A stretch of DNA of 64,000 nucleotides from Luteimonas sp. 9C (lineage in GTDB: Bacteria > Pseudomonadota > Gammaproteobacteria > Xanthomonadales > Xanthomonadaceae). Positions 34,807 through 43,404 of this stretch are shown here, piece by piece. Location: contig NZ_LR733312.1 of NCBI RefSeq assembly GCF_902506295.1, positions 62,001 through 126,000 of the forward strand. The letters are read 5' to 3'. Below the pieces are notes generated by a model, which was not told the origin of the DNA, did no database searches, and was given only the letters and a program-made list of their open reading frames with translations. The translations under genes were made by a program, and so were the position numbers. The stretch's first letter is position 1. Each line of letters starts with the position of its first letter.

Positions 34807-35391
34807 ATGGAATCCAAGATCCGCTACGCGCTGGTGCTGTCGCTGCTCGTTCCATTTGCCGCGGTGGCGCAGTCCGCGCAGGAAGGCGAGGCGGACCGGC
34901 TGCAGGCGCGACTGCAGGCGATCGACACCAATCCGGACACCGCCGGCACGGCTGCGTATGAACGGCTGCAGGCGCGCCAGTCGCTGGCCGCGCTGACCGC
35001 CGCCCGCAGCAACCAGCGGGCAGCCGCACTGCAGATCGCGCAGTGGCGGGTGGAAACCGCCGAACTCGCGGCCCGCACCGAAGCTACGCGCCGCGAGCTG
35101 ACCCAGCTCGAGCGCGAGCGCAGCGCCCTGATCGTCGAAGCCAGCCGTGCGGACGCCGTGCGCGCCCGCCAGGAGGCCGAGCGTCTGCGCATCCAGGCCC
35201 AGATCCAGGCCGAGGAAGCCGCGCGCCTGCGGCTTGCCGCTGAGGAAGAAGTCACCGCACGCCAGCAGGCCGAGACGGTGCTCCAGGGCGTGGCCAGCGG
35301 CGAGGCGGCCAAGCTGCGCGCCGCCCGCCAGCGCGACGCCGAATTGCGTCGCCGTGAGGCCGAGCTGCTCAAGAGCCTCGAGCAGCCCTGA
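34807..35391 (+). CDS. Secreted coiled-coil protein, OmpA-partner-like but lacking an OmpA domain
   Basis: 194 aa: Sec signal peptide (MESKIRYALVLSLLVPFAAVAQ), then an almost unbroken Ala/Arg/Glu/Gln-rich coiled coil (roughly residues 27-190). In many relatives the gene after a DUF4398 lipoprotein encodes the same kind of coiled coil followed by a peptidoglycan-binding OmpA domain of ~110 aa; here the frame stops right after the coiled coil (LLKSLEQP). The ATG at 34807 is 10 nt after GGAGG; an ATG at 34798 overlaps the upstream stop (ATGA) but is too close to that ribosome site. Function unknown, probably periplasmic. Confidence 0.75.
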   Translation: MESKIRYALVLSLLVPFAAVAQSAQEGEADRLQARLQAIDTNPDTAGTAAYERLQARQSLAALTAARSNQRAAALQIAQWRVETAELAARTEATRRELTQLERERSALIVEASRADAVRARQEAERLRIQAQIQAEEAARLRLAAEEEVTARQQAETVLQGVASGEAAKLRAARQRDAELRRREAELLKSLEQP

Positions 35392-35843
35392 CCCTGGACC
35401 GCTGGCGTATGCAGTCCTGCCCGTGCGCCACGCATTGCAGGCTGTGCGCCAGCCCCGCACGTCCGGATGTTAGTTTTTCGTCAGACTGAATCCAATTGGA
35501 ATCAATGACTTACATCACATTTTCGAAGTGATTGGCGTCGTGATGCGGTTTGCGCGCATCGCGGATGTAAGCGTTTCCGAATGCGGAAGCGCATGACGAC
35601 TCAGATGGCGGATATCGCCCTTGTAGGGCCCCGGTCCGAGGAGTAGGGTCGGTTGTCCGGGAGGCACAGATTTCGTCCGCCGCCCGGTCACTGAGCCAGG
35701 CCGATGACCGAGATGATCCCCCACGAGGTCCCCGCATTCCGTCCGCAGGACGGCCGCGGCGACCTGATCGGATCAATCGCCCCACGTTCCTGGATGCAGC
35801 CCACCTAGCGCCCCGCCCGTCACCGGTCGGGGCGTTCGTATTT
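35392..35843 (+). ncRNA. Gene-free 452-bp stretch, possible small-RNA gene ending in a terminator
   Basis: No coding frame is supported here. The left part is AT-richer (around 35465-35530) and holds a palindrome TCCAATTGGA (35491-35500) within an imperfect GAATCC...GGAATC dyad, as expected of an operator or promoter. The right end is a strong hairpin with T-rich tail (35809-35843). Promoter-like sequence, 300 bp without an ORF and a terminator just before the next gene's ribosome site together suggest an independent non-coding transcript, or a long leader with a terminator controlling the downstream gene. No RNA family is recognised. Confidence 0.35.
35809..35843 (+). terminator. Terminator-like hairpin 18 bp before the DUF465 gene
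   Basis: CGCCCCG-C-CCG / CGG-T-CGGGGCG stem (10 pairs, one mismatch) with TCAC loop, followed by TTCGTATTT. It lies only a few bases before the AGGAGG ribosome site of the next gene, so it either ends an upstream small transcript or attenuates the downstream gene. Confidence 0.6.
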
Positions 35844-35860
35844 CCAGTCAGGAGGATTCC

Positions 35861-36082
35861 ATGTTCGAAGCGCAATCGCAGACCGAACTCGAAGAGATCA
35901 TGAAAGGAAACATCGAGTTCCGGCAGCTCTACTTCCGGCACAAGGAGCTGGACAAGAAGGTGCTGAACGCAGAGCTCGGCGTGTTCGCCGTCGATGAGGC
36001 CACGCTGTCGCAGATGAAGCGCGAAAAGCTCGCGGCAAAGGATCGCCTGACCCAGATGTACGACCAGATGCAGAAACACTAG
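35861..36082 (+). CDS. YdcH family (DUF465) small protein
   Basis: 73-aa helical hairpin protein. The pattern ...ELEEIMKGNIEFRQLYFRHKELDKKV followed by LKREKLAAKD-like MKREKLAAKDRLTQMYDQM matches DUF465/YdcH, small cytoplasmic proteins of unknown function with a helix-turn-helix antiparallel coiled coil. AGGAGG is placed about 6 nt upstream of the ATG. It is monocistronic as far as can be seen. Confidence 0.9.
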   Translation: MFEAQSQTELEEIMKGNIEFRQLYFRHKELDKKVLNAELGVFAVDEATLSQMKREKLAAKDRLTQMYDQMQKH

Positions 36083-36154
36083 GTTCCGGCTGTCGCGGGC
36101 GGTGGCGGCCATCCTCGTCGGTCGCCATCGCCCGCGGATGTTGTCCGCGGATGC

Positions 36155-36160
36155 GATAAT
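36155..36160 (+). promoter_or_regulatory. -10-like box upstream of the cystathionine beta-synthase gene
   Basis: GATAAT 33 bp before the ATG at 36193; no clear -35. Confidence 0.35.
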
Positions 36161-36192
36161 CGTCGCCTGTCTCGCTGCAACCCGGACCTGCA

Positions 36193-37569
36193 ATGCCGAT
36201 CGCCGATTCCGTTCTCGACCTGATTGCCGACACGCCCATCGTGCGTGCGCGCCGCCTCGACGCGGGTCCCTGCGAACTCTATTTCAAGCTCGAGAGCCAG
36301 AACCCGGGCGGCTCCATCAAGGACCGTATCGGTCTGCGCATGATCGAGGCCGCTGAGGCGCGCGGCGATATCGCGCCCGGTGCCACGCTGGTGGAAGGCA
36401 CTGCAGGCAATACGGGTATCGGCCTGGCGCTGGTGGCGCAGCAGAAGGGTTACAAGCTGGTGCTCGTGGTGCCGGACAAGATGAGCCGGGAGAAGATCTT
36501 CAACCTCAAGGCGATGGGCGCCGAGGTGGTGCTGACCCGCTCCGATGTCGCCAAGGGCCACCCGGAGTACTACCAAGACCTCGCCGAGCGCATCGCGCGC
36601 GAGACGCCGGGCGCGTATTTCATCAACCAGTTCGGCAATCCCGACAACCCGGCCGCGCACGAGCACGGCACCGGGCCGGAGATCCTGCGGCAGATGAGTG
36701 AGGTGGGCGGGCTGGACGCGATCGTGTTCGGTTGCGGCAGCTCGGGCACGATGACCGGCCTCTCGCGCTGCTTCGCCAAGGACGCGCCGGATGTCGAACT
36801 CGTGCTGGCCGACCCGGTCGGCTCGATCCTCGCCGAGTACATCAACGACGGCGTGCTCAACGACAAGTCGGGCAGCTGGATGGTCGAGGGCATCGGCGAG
36901 GATTTCCTGCCGGGCATCTCCGACTTCTCGCGGGTGAAGCAGGCCTATGCGATCAGCGACCAGGAGAGTTTCCTCGCCGCGCGCGAGCTGCTGCGGACCG
37001 AAGGCATTCTCGGCGGTTCGTCGACCGGCACGCTGCTCGCGGCCGCGCTCAAGTACTGCCGCGAACAGACCACGCCGAAGAAGGTGCTGGTATTCGTCTG
37101 CGACACCGGCAACAAGTACCTCAGCAAGCTCTACAACGACTACTGGATGCTCGACAACGGCTTCCTGGAGCGCGAACAGCACGGCGATCTGCGCGACCTG
37201 ATCCTGCGTCCCTACTCGCGTCGCGACACCGTGGTGCTGCAGCCGACCGACCTGCTGGTGACGGCCTACCAGCGCATGAAGCTCTACGAGATCTCCCAGC
37301 TGCCGGTCATGGATGGCGACCGCATCGTCGGCATCCTCGACGAGAGCGACGTGCTGCTGCACGTCTACGGCGACGAGGCCCGGTTCCGCGAGCCGGTGTC
37401 GTCGGCGATGGTCAGCAAGCTCGATTTCCTCGACGTCAAGGCGCCGGTCGAGGCCCTGCTGCCGGTGTTCGACCGCGGCCAGGTCGCGATCGTGACCGAT
37501 GGCGACCAGTTCCTCGGCCTGATCACCCGGATCGACCTGCTGAATTACCTGCGCCGGCGGGTGCAGTAA
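36193..37569 (+). CDS. Cystathionine beta-synthase (PLP domain plus CBS pair)
   Basis: 458 aa. PLP fold-type II domain with Schiff-base Lys at K43 in NPGGSIKDRIGLRMIE and the substrate/PLP loop VEGTAGNTGIGLAL; then two CBS motifs in the last ~120 residues (LVTAYQRMKLYEISQLPVMDGDRIVGILDESDVL-type and RGQVAIVTDGDQFLGLITRIDLLNYL). It condenses homocysteine with serine to cystathionine (reverse transsulfuration) or acts as an O-acetylserine-type enzyme; the C-terminal CBS pair favours the former. No N-terminal heme domain as in the human enzyme. It is 82 bp upstream of metB, consistent with a two-gene sulfur amino acid unit. Confidence 0.93.
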   Translation: MPIADSVLDLIADTPIVRARRLDAGPCELYFKLESQNPGGSIKDRIGLRMIEAAEARGDIAPGATLVEGTAGNTGIGLALVAQQKGYKLVLVVPDKMSREKIFNLKAMGAEVVLTRSDVAKGHPEYYQDLAERIARETPGAYFINQFGNPDNPAAHEHGTGPEILRQMSEVGGLDAIVFGCGSSGTMTGLSRCFAKDAPDVELVLADPVGSILAEYINDGVLNDKSGSWMVEGIGEDFLPGISDFSRVKQAYAISDQESFLAARELLRTEGILGGSSTGTLLAAALKYCREQTTPKKVLVFVCDTGNKYLSKLYNDYWMLDNGFLEREQHGDLRDLILRPYSRRDTVVLQPTDLLVTAYQRMKLYEISQLPVMDGDRIVGILDESDVLLHVYGDEARFREPVSSAMVSKLDFLDVKAPVEALLPVFDRGQVAIVTDGDQFLGLITRIDLLNYLRRRVQ

Positions 37570-37621
37570 CCCATACATGTGGAGCGCCGCGGCTCTGAAC
37601 CTGTCGTTCAGGGCTGCTGGC

Positions 37622-37627
37622 TAGAAT
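37622..37627 (+). promoter_or_regulatory. -10-like box upstream of metB
   Basis: TAGAAT 24 bp before the metB ATG, with AGGAAG as ribosome site between. Confidence 0.35.
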
Positions 37628-37651
37628 CTCCCGTCCTTTCAGGAAGCTGTC

Positions 37652-38827
37652 ATGTCCGAATCCAGTTCCCGGCAACGCGATTACGCGCTGGCCACGTTGG
37701 CCATCCACGCCGGCCAGTCGCCCGATCCCTCCACGGGCGCGGTGATGCCGCCGATCTACGCGACGTCGACCTATGCGCAGTCCAGCCCGGGTGAGCACCA
37801 GGGCTTCGAGTACTCGCGCACCCACAATCCGACGCGCTTCGCCTACGAGCGCTGCGTGGCGGGCCTGGAAGGCGGCACCCGCGGGTTCGCGTTCGCATCC
37901 GGCATGGCCGCGACCGCGACCCTGCTCGAACTGCTCGACAGTGGCGACCACGTCATCGCGATGGATGACCTCTACGGCGGCAGCTACCGCCTGTTCGAGC
38001 GCGTGCGCACGCGCAGCGCCGGCCTGTCGTTCAGCTACGTCGACATGACCGACCCGTCGATGTTCGAGGCCGCGATCACGGAGAAGACGAAGCTCGTCTG
38101 GATCGAAACCCCGACCAACCCGATGCTGAAGATCGTCGACATCCGGGCGATCGCGGACATCGCGCACAAGCGCGGCCTGATCGTCGTCGTCGACAACACC
38201 TTCGCCTCGCCGATCCTGCAGCGCCCGATCGAACACGGCGCAGACATCGTCATGCACTCGGCCACCAAGTACCTCAACGGCCACTCCGACATGGTGGGTG
38301 GCATGCTGGTGGTCGGCGACAACGCCGAACTCGCCGAGCAGCTGGCGTTCCTGCAGAACTCCGCGGGCGCCGTGCAGGGTCCGTTCGACAGCTTCCTCGC
38401 GTTGCGCGGTCTCAAGACCCTGCATCTGCGCATGAAGGCCCACTGCGAGAACGCGCAAGCACTGGCGGAGTTCCTCGACGCACATCCCGCCGTCGAGCAG
38501 GTGATCTACCCCGGTCTCGCCTCACACCCGCAGCACGCGCTCGCCAAGCGCCAGATGGACGGCTTCGGCGGCATCATCTCGGTCCGCATCAAGGGGGGCT
38601 TCGAGGCAGCAAAGCGCTTCTGCGAACGCACTGAACTGTTCACGCTCGCCGAGTCGCTGGGCGGCGTGGAAAGCCTGGTCAATCATCCCGCGGTGATGAC
38701 GCATGCGTCGGTTCCGGTGGAGCGGCGCTCCGAACTGGGTATGCATGACGATCTGGTGCGGCTGAGTGTCGGCGTGGAAGCGCTTGATGATCTGCGCTTG
38801 GAGCTTTCCGATGCGCTCCGGGCCTGA
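37652..38827 (+). CDS. metB: Cystathionine gamma-synthase/lyase, PLP-dependent
   Basis: 391-aa Cys/Met-metabolism PLP enzyme (fold type I). Starts YALATLAIHAGQSPDPSTGAV; the PLP Lys is K206 in VMHSATKYLNGHSDMVGG, and YSRTHNPTRFAYERCVAGLEGG binds substrate. Gamma-synthase and gamma-lyase cannot be separated from sequence by eye; its pairing with cystathionine beta-synthase would fit the lyase (cysteine synthesis) direction. This gene marks the left border of the LPS locus in Xanthomonads. The wzm start overlaps its last 17 bp. Confidence 0.93.
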   Translation: MSESSSRQRDYALATLAIHAGQSPDPSTGAVMPPIYATSTYAQSSPGEHQGFEYSRTHNPTRFAYERCVAGLEGGTRGFAFASGMAATATLLELLDSGDHVIAMDDLYGGSYRLFERVRTRSAGLSFSYVDMTDPSMFEAAITEKTKLVWIETPTNPMLKIVDIRAIADIAHKRGLIVVVDNTFASPILQRPIEHGADIVMHSATKYLNGHSDMVGGMLVVGDNAELAEQLAFLQNSAGAVQGPFDSFLALRGLKTLHLRMKAHCENAQALAEFLDAHPAVEQVIYPGLASHPQHALAKRQMDGFGGIISVRIKGGFEAAKRFCERTELFTLAESLGGVESLVNHPAVMTHASVPVERRSELGMHDDLVRLSVGVEALDDLRLELSDALRA

Positions 38828-39677
38828 ATCCGTGACGAATTCAACAGCAAGACCCGGCCGTCAGCAAACGAACGGCAAGCCACTTGGCGGACTACGGTTG
38901 TGGTCAGACGTCATCGGGAGTCTGCGGCGTCCGGAATACTGGACCTTCTCGGCGTGGCTGGACATTATCAGCCGTTATCGCAGGTCCAGGCTCGGTGTGC
39001 TGTGGCTTTTCGTCCCTCCAGCGGCGACGGTATTGGTAATTGGCAATTTCTACGCAGGGTTTTCCGGGCGTGACCCTCGCTCATTCATGCCATACATGGG
39101 GATGGGATATCTGATCTGGCGTTTCATTACTCAGGTTATTGGTGAGTCGTCGGCGGTGATGCTGTCGCATCGCCCGTTCATTATGGATGGAAGAACCCGC
39201 TACACGGATTATGTCTTCCGTGCTCTGTCCAAAGCGTCAATCAGCGCGCTTGCGGCATTTACGATCGTGGCGATCGCGTTCCTGTTCTCTCCAATGGCGA
39301 ATATCGAAGGTTTCGCCAGCTTGGTTGTCACCGTGCCGGTTTTCCTCGTTAATGTGTTCGCGCTGGGTGTCATTGCCGCGCTTTTGGGCGCGCGCTATCC
39401 TGACATCCATGAACTAACGACTACGATATTTCTGTTCGGGTTTCTTTTAACGCCTATTCTATGGGATGCGGCAAATGTGCCGACCGATAGTGTCCGGGCA
39501 AAGCTCATGTACGTGAATCCGGCTTACCATCTTGTGCAGATGATCCGATCCCCGTTCCTCGGGGGGCATGTCGAATCGATCACCTGGATGTACGTGGGCA
39601 TTATGACAAGCGTGATGCTGGTGCTGGCGACCGTTCTCTACCGGCGCTACGCGCGCTTTATCCCTCTCTGGATCTGA
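38811..39677 (+). CDS. wzm: O-antigen ABC exporter permease (Wzm-like)
   Basis: 288 aa, ABC-2 type permease with six membrane helices. After an N-terminal amphipathic region come [28 protein letters not shown] and, near the end, [40 protein letters not shown], which is the KpsM/Wzm/TagG signature (NPxxHxVxxxRxxxLG). With the ATPase at 39677 it would move undecaprenyl-linked polysaccharide across the inner membrane. The ATG at 38811 has GGAG 7 nt upstream, inside metB; GTG 38832 lacks a ribosome site. Stop overlaps the next start (TGATG). Confidence 0.93.
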   Translation: MRSGPESVTNSTARPGRQQTNGKPLGGLRLWSDVIGSLRRPEYWTFSAWLDIISRYRRSRLGVLWLFVPPAATVLVIGNFYAGFSGRDPRSFMPYMGMGYLIWRFITQVIGESSAVMLSHRPFIMDGRTRYTDYVFRALSKASISALAAFTIVAIAFLFSPMANIEGFASLVVTVPVFLVNVFALGVIAALLGARYPDIHELTTTIFLFGFLLTPILWDAANVPTDSVRAKLMYVNPAYHLVQMIRSPFLGGHVESITWMYVGIMTSVMLVLATVLYRRYARFIPLWI

Positions 39678-40483
39678 TGATGGCCAGGCTTACCCTCGAA
39701 AATGTCGGCCTTGATGTGCCTATGTATCTCCACGGCGAGCGCCGTATGAACGGCTGGCTCGGAACACTGGGCGGCGCTGCCTTCTCTGCGCCAAAGCGCG
39801 AGTTTGTGACCTTGATCGATTCGGTTTCTTTTGAGATCGCCGACGGTGATCGGCTCGCGGTCATTGGGCGGAATGGCGCCGGCAAGTCCACACTACTGCA
39901 GCTGCTGACCGGCGCCTATCAGCCGACGCGCGGAACGATCACGGTAGATGGCACAAGTCATGCGTTGATGAATCTCTCTCTGGGTTTCAATCCTGATGCG
40001 ACGGTCGTCGAGAACATACTGCTCCGGGCGTCCGCGATGGGAAGCTCGCTCAGCGAAGCCCGCTCGATGATACCGTCGGTCCTGTCGTTCGCAGAACTCG
40101 AGACTAAGTCGACGCACCGCCTGAAGACGCTTTCCACGGGTCAAAAAATGCGCCTCGGGTTCGCGATCTCCACCTCCACGCAGAATGACATCATGATCCT
40201 CGACGAGTGGATCGGCACTGGCGACGCGGCTTTTGTCGAGCGCGCCAAGGCGCGGATGCTGGATCGAGTCGGCGGCAGCAAGATCGTTGTGCTTGCCACG
40301 CATAGTCTTTCGTTGATTAGGCAGGTCTGCAACCGGGCGATTCTTGTCGACAATGGACGAATCAAAAGCGTTGGGTCGGTGAGCAAGGTCGTGGGTGTCT
40401 ACAAAGAACTTTTGCGACGTTATGCGTATCAGGAATCGCTCAAGCAGACGCCTGCGGATGGCTCGAGTCAACGGGTCCAGTAG
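39677..40483 (+). CDS. wzt: O-antigen ABC exporter ATPase (Wzt-like, short form)
   Basis: 268 aa. Walker [10 protein letters not shown] (64-72), ABC signature LSTGQ (152-156), Walker [12 protein letters not shown] (173-183), then the H-loop region [14 protein letters not shown]. The protein ends ~30 residues after the ABC domain, so it lacks the C-terminal carbohydrate-binding domain that Wzt of E. coli O8/O9a (over 400 aa) uses to recognise the capped chain end. It is therefore closer to KpsT or TagH/short Wzt types that do not read a terminal cap. Starts within the wzm stop. Confidence 0.93.
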   Translation: MMARLTLENVGLDVPMYLHGERRMNGWLGTLGGAAFSAPKREFVTLIDSVSFEIADGDRLAVIGRNGAGKSTLLQLLTGAYQPTRGTITVDGTSHALMNLSLGFNPDATVVENILLRASAMGSSLSEARSMIPSVLSFAELETKSTHRLKTLSTGQKMRLGFAISTSTQNDIMILDEWIGTGDAAFVERAKARMLDRVGGSKIVVLATHSLSLIRQVCNRAILVDNGRIKSVGSVSKVVGVYKELLRRYAYQESLKQTPADGSSQRVQ

Positions 40484-40573
40484 CCGGTGGCGGTCCACGG
40501 TTTCAGGGGTATCCGGACCCGCGCGATGCCGGGATGGATCTTGCGTGGATGGTCTCGGTAGCCAGAACACGAT

Positions 40574-42619
40574 ATGAAACCGGATGAAGAACTGCCGCTG
40601 GCTGGCCTTTCGCTGCACCTGATGCAGGCGCGTCGTGAAGTGGCGCGGCTCCGGGCCGAGGTGGACGGTTTGCGTGCCAGCACATCTTGGAGGTTGACGT
40701 CTCCGTTGCGTTTCATAGCGGAGAAACTTCGCGACCGTCCGAAGATGGATCAGGCGAAGCGGGCTGAAGTGGGCGCAGATCCTCGGATTCCAGTTGAGCT
40801 GCTGCGTATCGGCACGCTTACAGAATCCAGTGGCGGCAGCTTTCGAATAATTGATGCGGCCTGCCAGCTGTCTGGGCTTGTGCCCGATGCAGTGATCGAA
40901 ATCCTAAGCCGCCACGCAGACTTTGGGTCTTGCGAATGGAATTTCAGCGGTCGAAAGGAGCGCCCTGTTGCTTTGATCTCCGGGCCGGCCTTGGCAACTG
41001 AACTCGCTTTCGATGTGCCAGTGCTGAGGCTCTTCCCAACGGACGCGGTGGAAGTTCTACGCGAAAGTGCGCCAGAGTTTCTGATTCTCGATATGGATTT
41101 CCACGACTTCGAACCAGCATGGCGTCAAGCATTGTTTGACCCCTATGGGCCGATCCAGAAAGTGCTGGACCAATGCGCCTTGCTCAAGGTCCCGGTCCTC
41201 ACTTGGTTTCGCTGTGATCCAGGTCAATACGCGAATCTGAGGCATTGGGCCTGCGAGGCGGATCGCGTCTACGCGATAGACGATGCCATACATGCGCTCC
41301 TGGAAAAGGACGTGGGTGCCTCCAAGGTGCGGCTGTTGGAGCCTGTCGTTCAACCCAGGCTCCACAACCCGCTGGTGACCGACGCATTGGCCGCGTTGAA
41401 ACCTCATGGCAAGTTCCTCATGCTTCACGACGCACTGGGCGACGTTTGTGAATCGGCAGGAAAATCGACCCATGGGGCGTGCGTGATGACGTGGCTGATC
41501 GACAGCTACTGGGAGTTACCTGAATCGTGTGTGCAGACCAGTACGTCGAATGCACACGTAGCGATGGGTGGGGTCAGTTCTGGCGACAAGTTGGTTCTCT
41601 CGAAAATCACTGACGCTGAGCTTTTCAACGCCGTTGCCAACAGACCACGATGGAAGGTCCAGCAGGACATGTTGAAAGCCGCCGCGTGCGGTTCGCTTGT
41701 CGTGGCTGAGCCTGATATCGCCGAAGTGTGGCCGTTGCGCGATTCGCAAGCTTTCGCAACTTCTTTGGAAGAGTGCGTCACGCTTGCGGCGGATGTGCTT
41801 GGAGCGGCAGCGTGGCGCAGAAAGGTTATCGACGAGGTGTCTGGCGTGCGCACGATGCGCAATGCATTGATGACTATGCGCAGTGATATCGACCGGCTTC
41901 ATTATCAGCGCTCCGCGCCACTAATTTCCTGTCTGCTGATCACCCGTCGACCCGAGCGGCTGCGGGGCGCGCTCGAGAATTTCCGGCGCCAGTTGTATCC
42001 GAACTGCGAATTGATCATGGTGCTGCATGGTCATCATGTGCCGGATATCGATCTTTCGGCCAAGGGTCGGCGCGTCATGGCGCTGGAAGCGCCGACATCG
42101 GTCGGATTGGGTGACTGCCTGAATCTCGCGGCAGCCCGAGCGTCGGGTGACTTCTGGGCAAAGCTGGACGATGACGACTACTACGCGCCAGAGTATCTCA
42201 CGCGCATGCACGCGTTGATCGAGATGGCACCGGCTGAAGTTGTCGGTATGCCTCTGCTTTTCACGCATTTCGAGTCAGACGACACCGTCTACTGCGACGT
42301 GCCCAAACTTGACGGCGCGTTCCGCTTCGAGAAAGGCTGGCGCTCCGGGGGGATCTGTGGCGCGACCCTGGCAGGCAGAACGGAGATCCTGCGCCGTATT
42401 CCGTTTCGGAGCGATCGCCGGCGAGGCGTCGATTCACGATTTCTGGACGACTGCAGCTCGGAAGGCGTCAGAATTGCCGTCGGCGATGGATTCGGATTCG
42501 TATGCCACCGAAGTGCCGATATTTCGCAGCACACTTGGGAAGGTGATGAGAAGGGTGTGCGCGCCCGAGGTTTTCTTTTGCCCCCAAGCCAGCGCGCTCT
42601 GGCTGGAGTAAGCCCTTGA
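40574..42619 (+). CDS. Large glycosyltransferase with C-terminal GT2 domain
   Basis: 681 aa. Residues ~10-60 form a short coiled coil ending SWRLTSPLRF, a motif seen at the front of many surface-polysaccharide glycosyltransferases. The middle (about 70-445) resembles a GT-B/GT4-like module without a motif I can name with confidence. From ~450 a GT2 domain starts (LISCLLITRRPERLRGALENF), with the metal/nucleotide-sugar acidic cluster DDDDYY at 532-535. The DxD-type cluster is intact. Ribosome site weak. Follows wzt by 90 bp; the stop overlaps the next start. Sugar specificity unknown. Confidence 0.85.
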   Translation: MKPDEELPLAGLSLHLMQARREVARLRAEVDGLRASTSWRLTSPLRFIAEKLRDRPKMDQAKRAEVGADPRIPVELLRIGTLTESSGGSFRIIDAACQLSGLVPDAVIEILSRHADFGSCEWNFSGRKERPVALISGPALATELAFDVPVLRLFPTDAVEVLRESAPEFLILDMDFHDFEPAWRQALFDPYGPIQKVLDQCALLKVPVLTWFRCDPGQYANLRHWACEADRVYAIDDAIHALLEKDVGASKVRLLEPVVQPRLHNPLVTDALAALKPHGKFLMLHDALGDVCESAGKSTHGACVMTWLIDSYWELPESCVQTSTSNAHVAMGGVSSGDKLVLSKITDAELFNAVANRPRWKVQQDMLKAAACGSLVVAEPDIAEVWPLRDSQAFATSLEECVTLAADVLGAAAWRRKVIDEVSGVRTMRNALMTMRSDIDRLHYQRSAPLISCLLITRRPERLRGALENFRRQLYPNCELIMVLHGHHVPDIDLSAKGRRVMALEAPTSVGLGDCLNLAAARASGDFWAKLDDDDYYAPEYLTRMHALIEMAPAEVVGMPLLFTHFESDDTVYCDVPKLDGAFRFEKGWRSGGICGATLAGRTEILRRIPFRSDRRRGVDSRFLDDCSSEGVRIAVGDGFGFVCHRSADISQHTWEGDEKGVRARGFLLPPSQRALAGVSP

Positions 42620-43404
42620 TGCCCTCGCCTCCCCGGATTTTCATATTGGGAAGCTGCGTATCCCGCGATGCGTTCGAGCTCACGGAGCACGGCATGCAAC
42701 TGGCTGGCTACATTGCGCGCACTTCGCTAGCCAGTGCATTCCTGACACGGCCCGCTCCGAAGGAGATTTGCATGAAGACGCCAGAGATTGCGAGTCGGTT
42801 CCAGCGGCGCATGGTCGAGATCGATTTGCGCAGGCGCGCGCCAACGATGATCGCAGCAGCGCACTTTGACGTGCTCCTAGTCGACCTTATCGACGAGCGA
42901 TTCAACTTGGCGAGGTTTGGCGGCTCAAATACGCTCCCCGAGCTTTTCACGCTTTCGCGGGAGCTTGCAGGCGTATGCGGCTGGGCAGGGCCGATCGTAA
43001 CGCCAGGCACCAATCAGCACCTTGGCGCGTGGAAGCGGGGCGTAGGTCGTCTCCTGAAGCTGGTTGATCCGGGGCGAATCGTCGTGAACCGCGCTTTCTG
43101 GGCTGCGACGCTCGAAGACGGAACACCGTTGGAAAATCAGGCAATGATTGCCGAAAGCAATCGCGTGCTCGAAGTCATGTACGGATACCTGGAGAGGAAC
43201 GGCGTCGGTGCGGTGATCGATTATCCAGACGGGGTGGTCGCAGACCCGAACCACAAGTGGGGCATTGCCCCGTTCCACTATGCGGCCGGCATGTACGAAA
43301 TCATGGTCCACAAGCTCCAGGTCATCTGCGACAGAGCAGACTTGACGCAGCGCGACAAAGCCGCAGCGGGCCCTGGCGAGACGTTTTCGGGAGGTGGAGA
43401 GTGA
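42619..43404 (+). CDS. DUF6270 domain SGNH-like protein
   Basis: 261 aa. The start reads IFILGSCVSRDAFELTEHG, in which GSC..S (G11-S12) takes the place of the SGNH block I GDS motif, and near the end VADPNHKWGIAPFHYAAGMYEIM has DxxH (D209, H212), the block V Asp-His pair. This is the DUF6270 layout found in capsule/LPS loci. An SGNH-type acyltransferase or esterase acting on the polysaccharide is a reasonable inference. Cytoplasmic (no signal peptide). Overlaps the previous gene by 1 bp (TGATG) and the following start by 11 bp. Confidence 0.82.
   Translation: MPSPPRIFILGSCVSRDAFELTEHGMQLAGYIARTSLASAFLTRPAPKEICMKTPEIASRFQRRMVEIDLRRRAPTMIAAAHFDVLLVDLIDERFNLARFGGSNTLPELFTLSRELAGVCGWAGPIVTPGTNQHLGAWKRGVGRLLKLVDPGRIVVNRAFWAATLEDGTPLENQAMIAESNRVLEVMYGYLERNGVGAVIDYPDGVVADPNHKWGIAPFHYAAGMYEIMVHKLQVICDRADLTQRDKAAAGPGETFSGGGE

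Noticed and set aside
34807-35860. Idea that an OmpA domain remains as a pseudogene after the coiled-coil gene
   Set aside because: No NxxLSxxRA-like or other OmpA peptidoglycan-binding motif could be read downstream in any frame.
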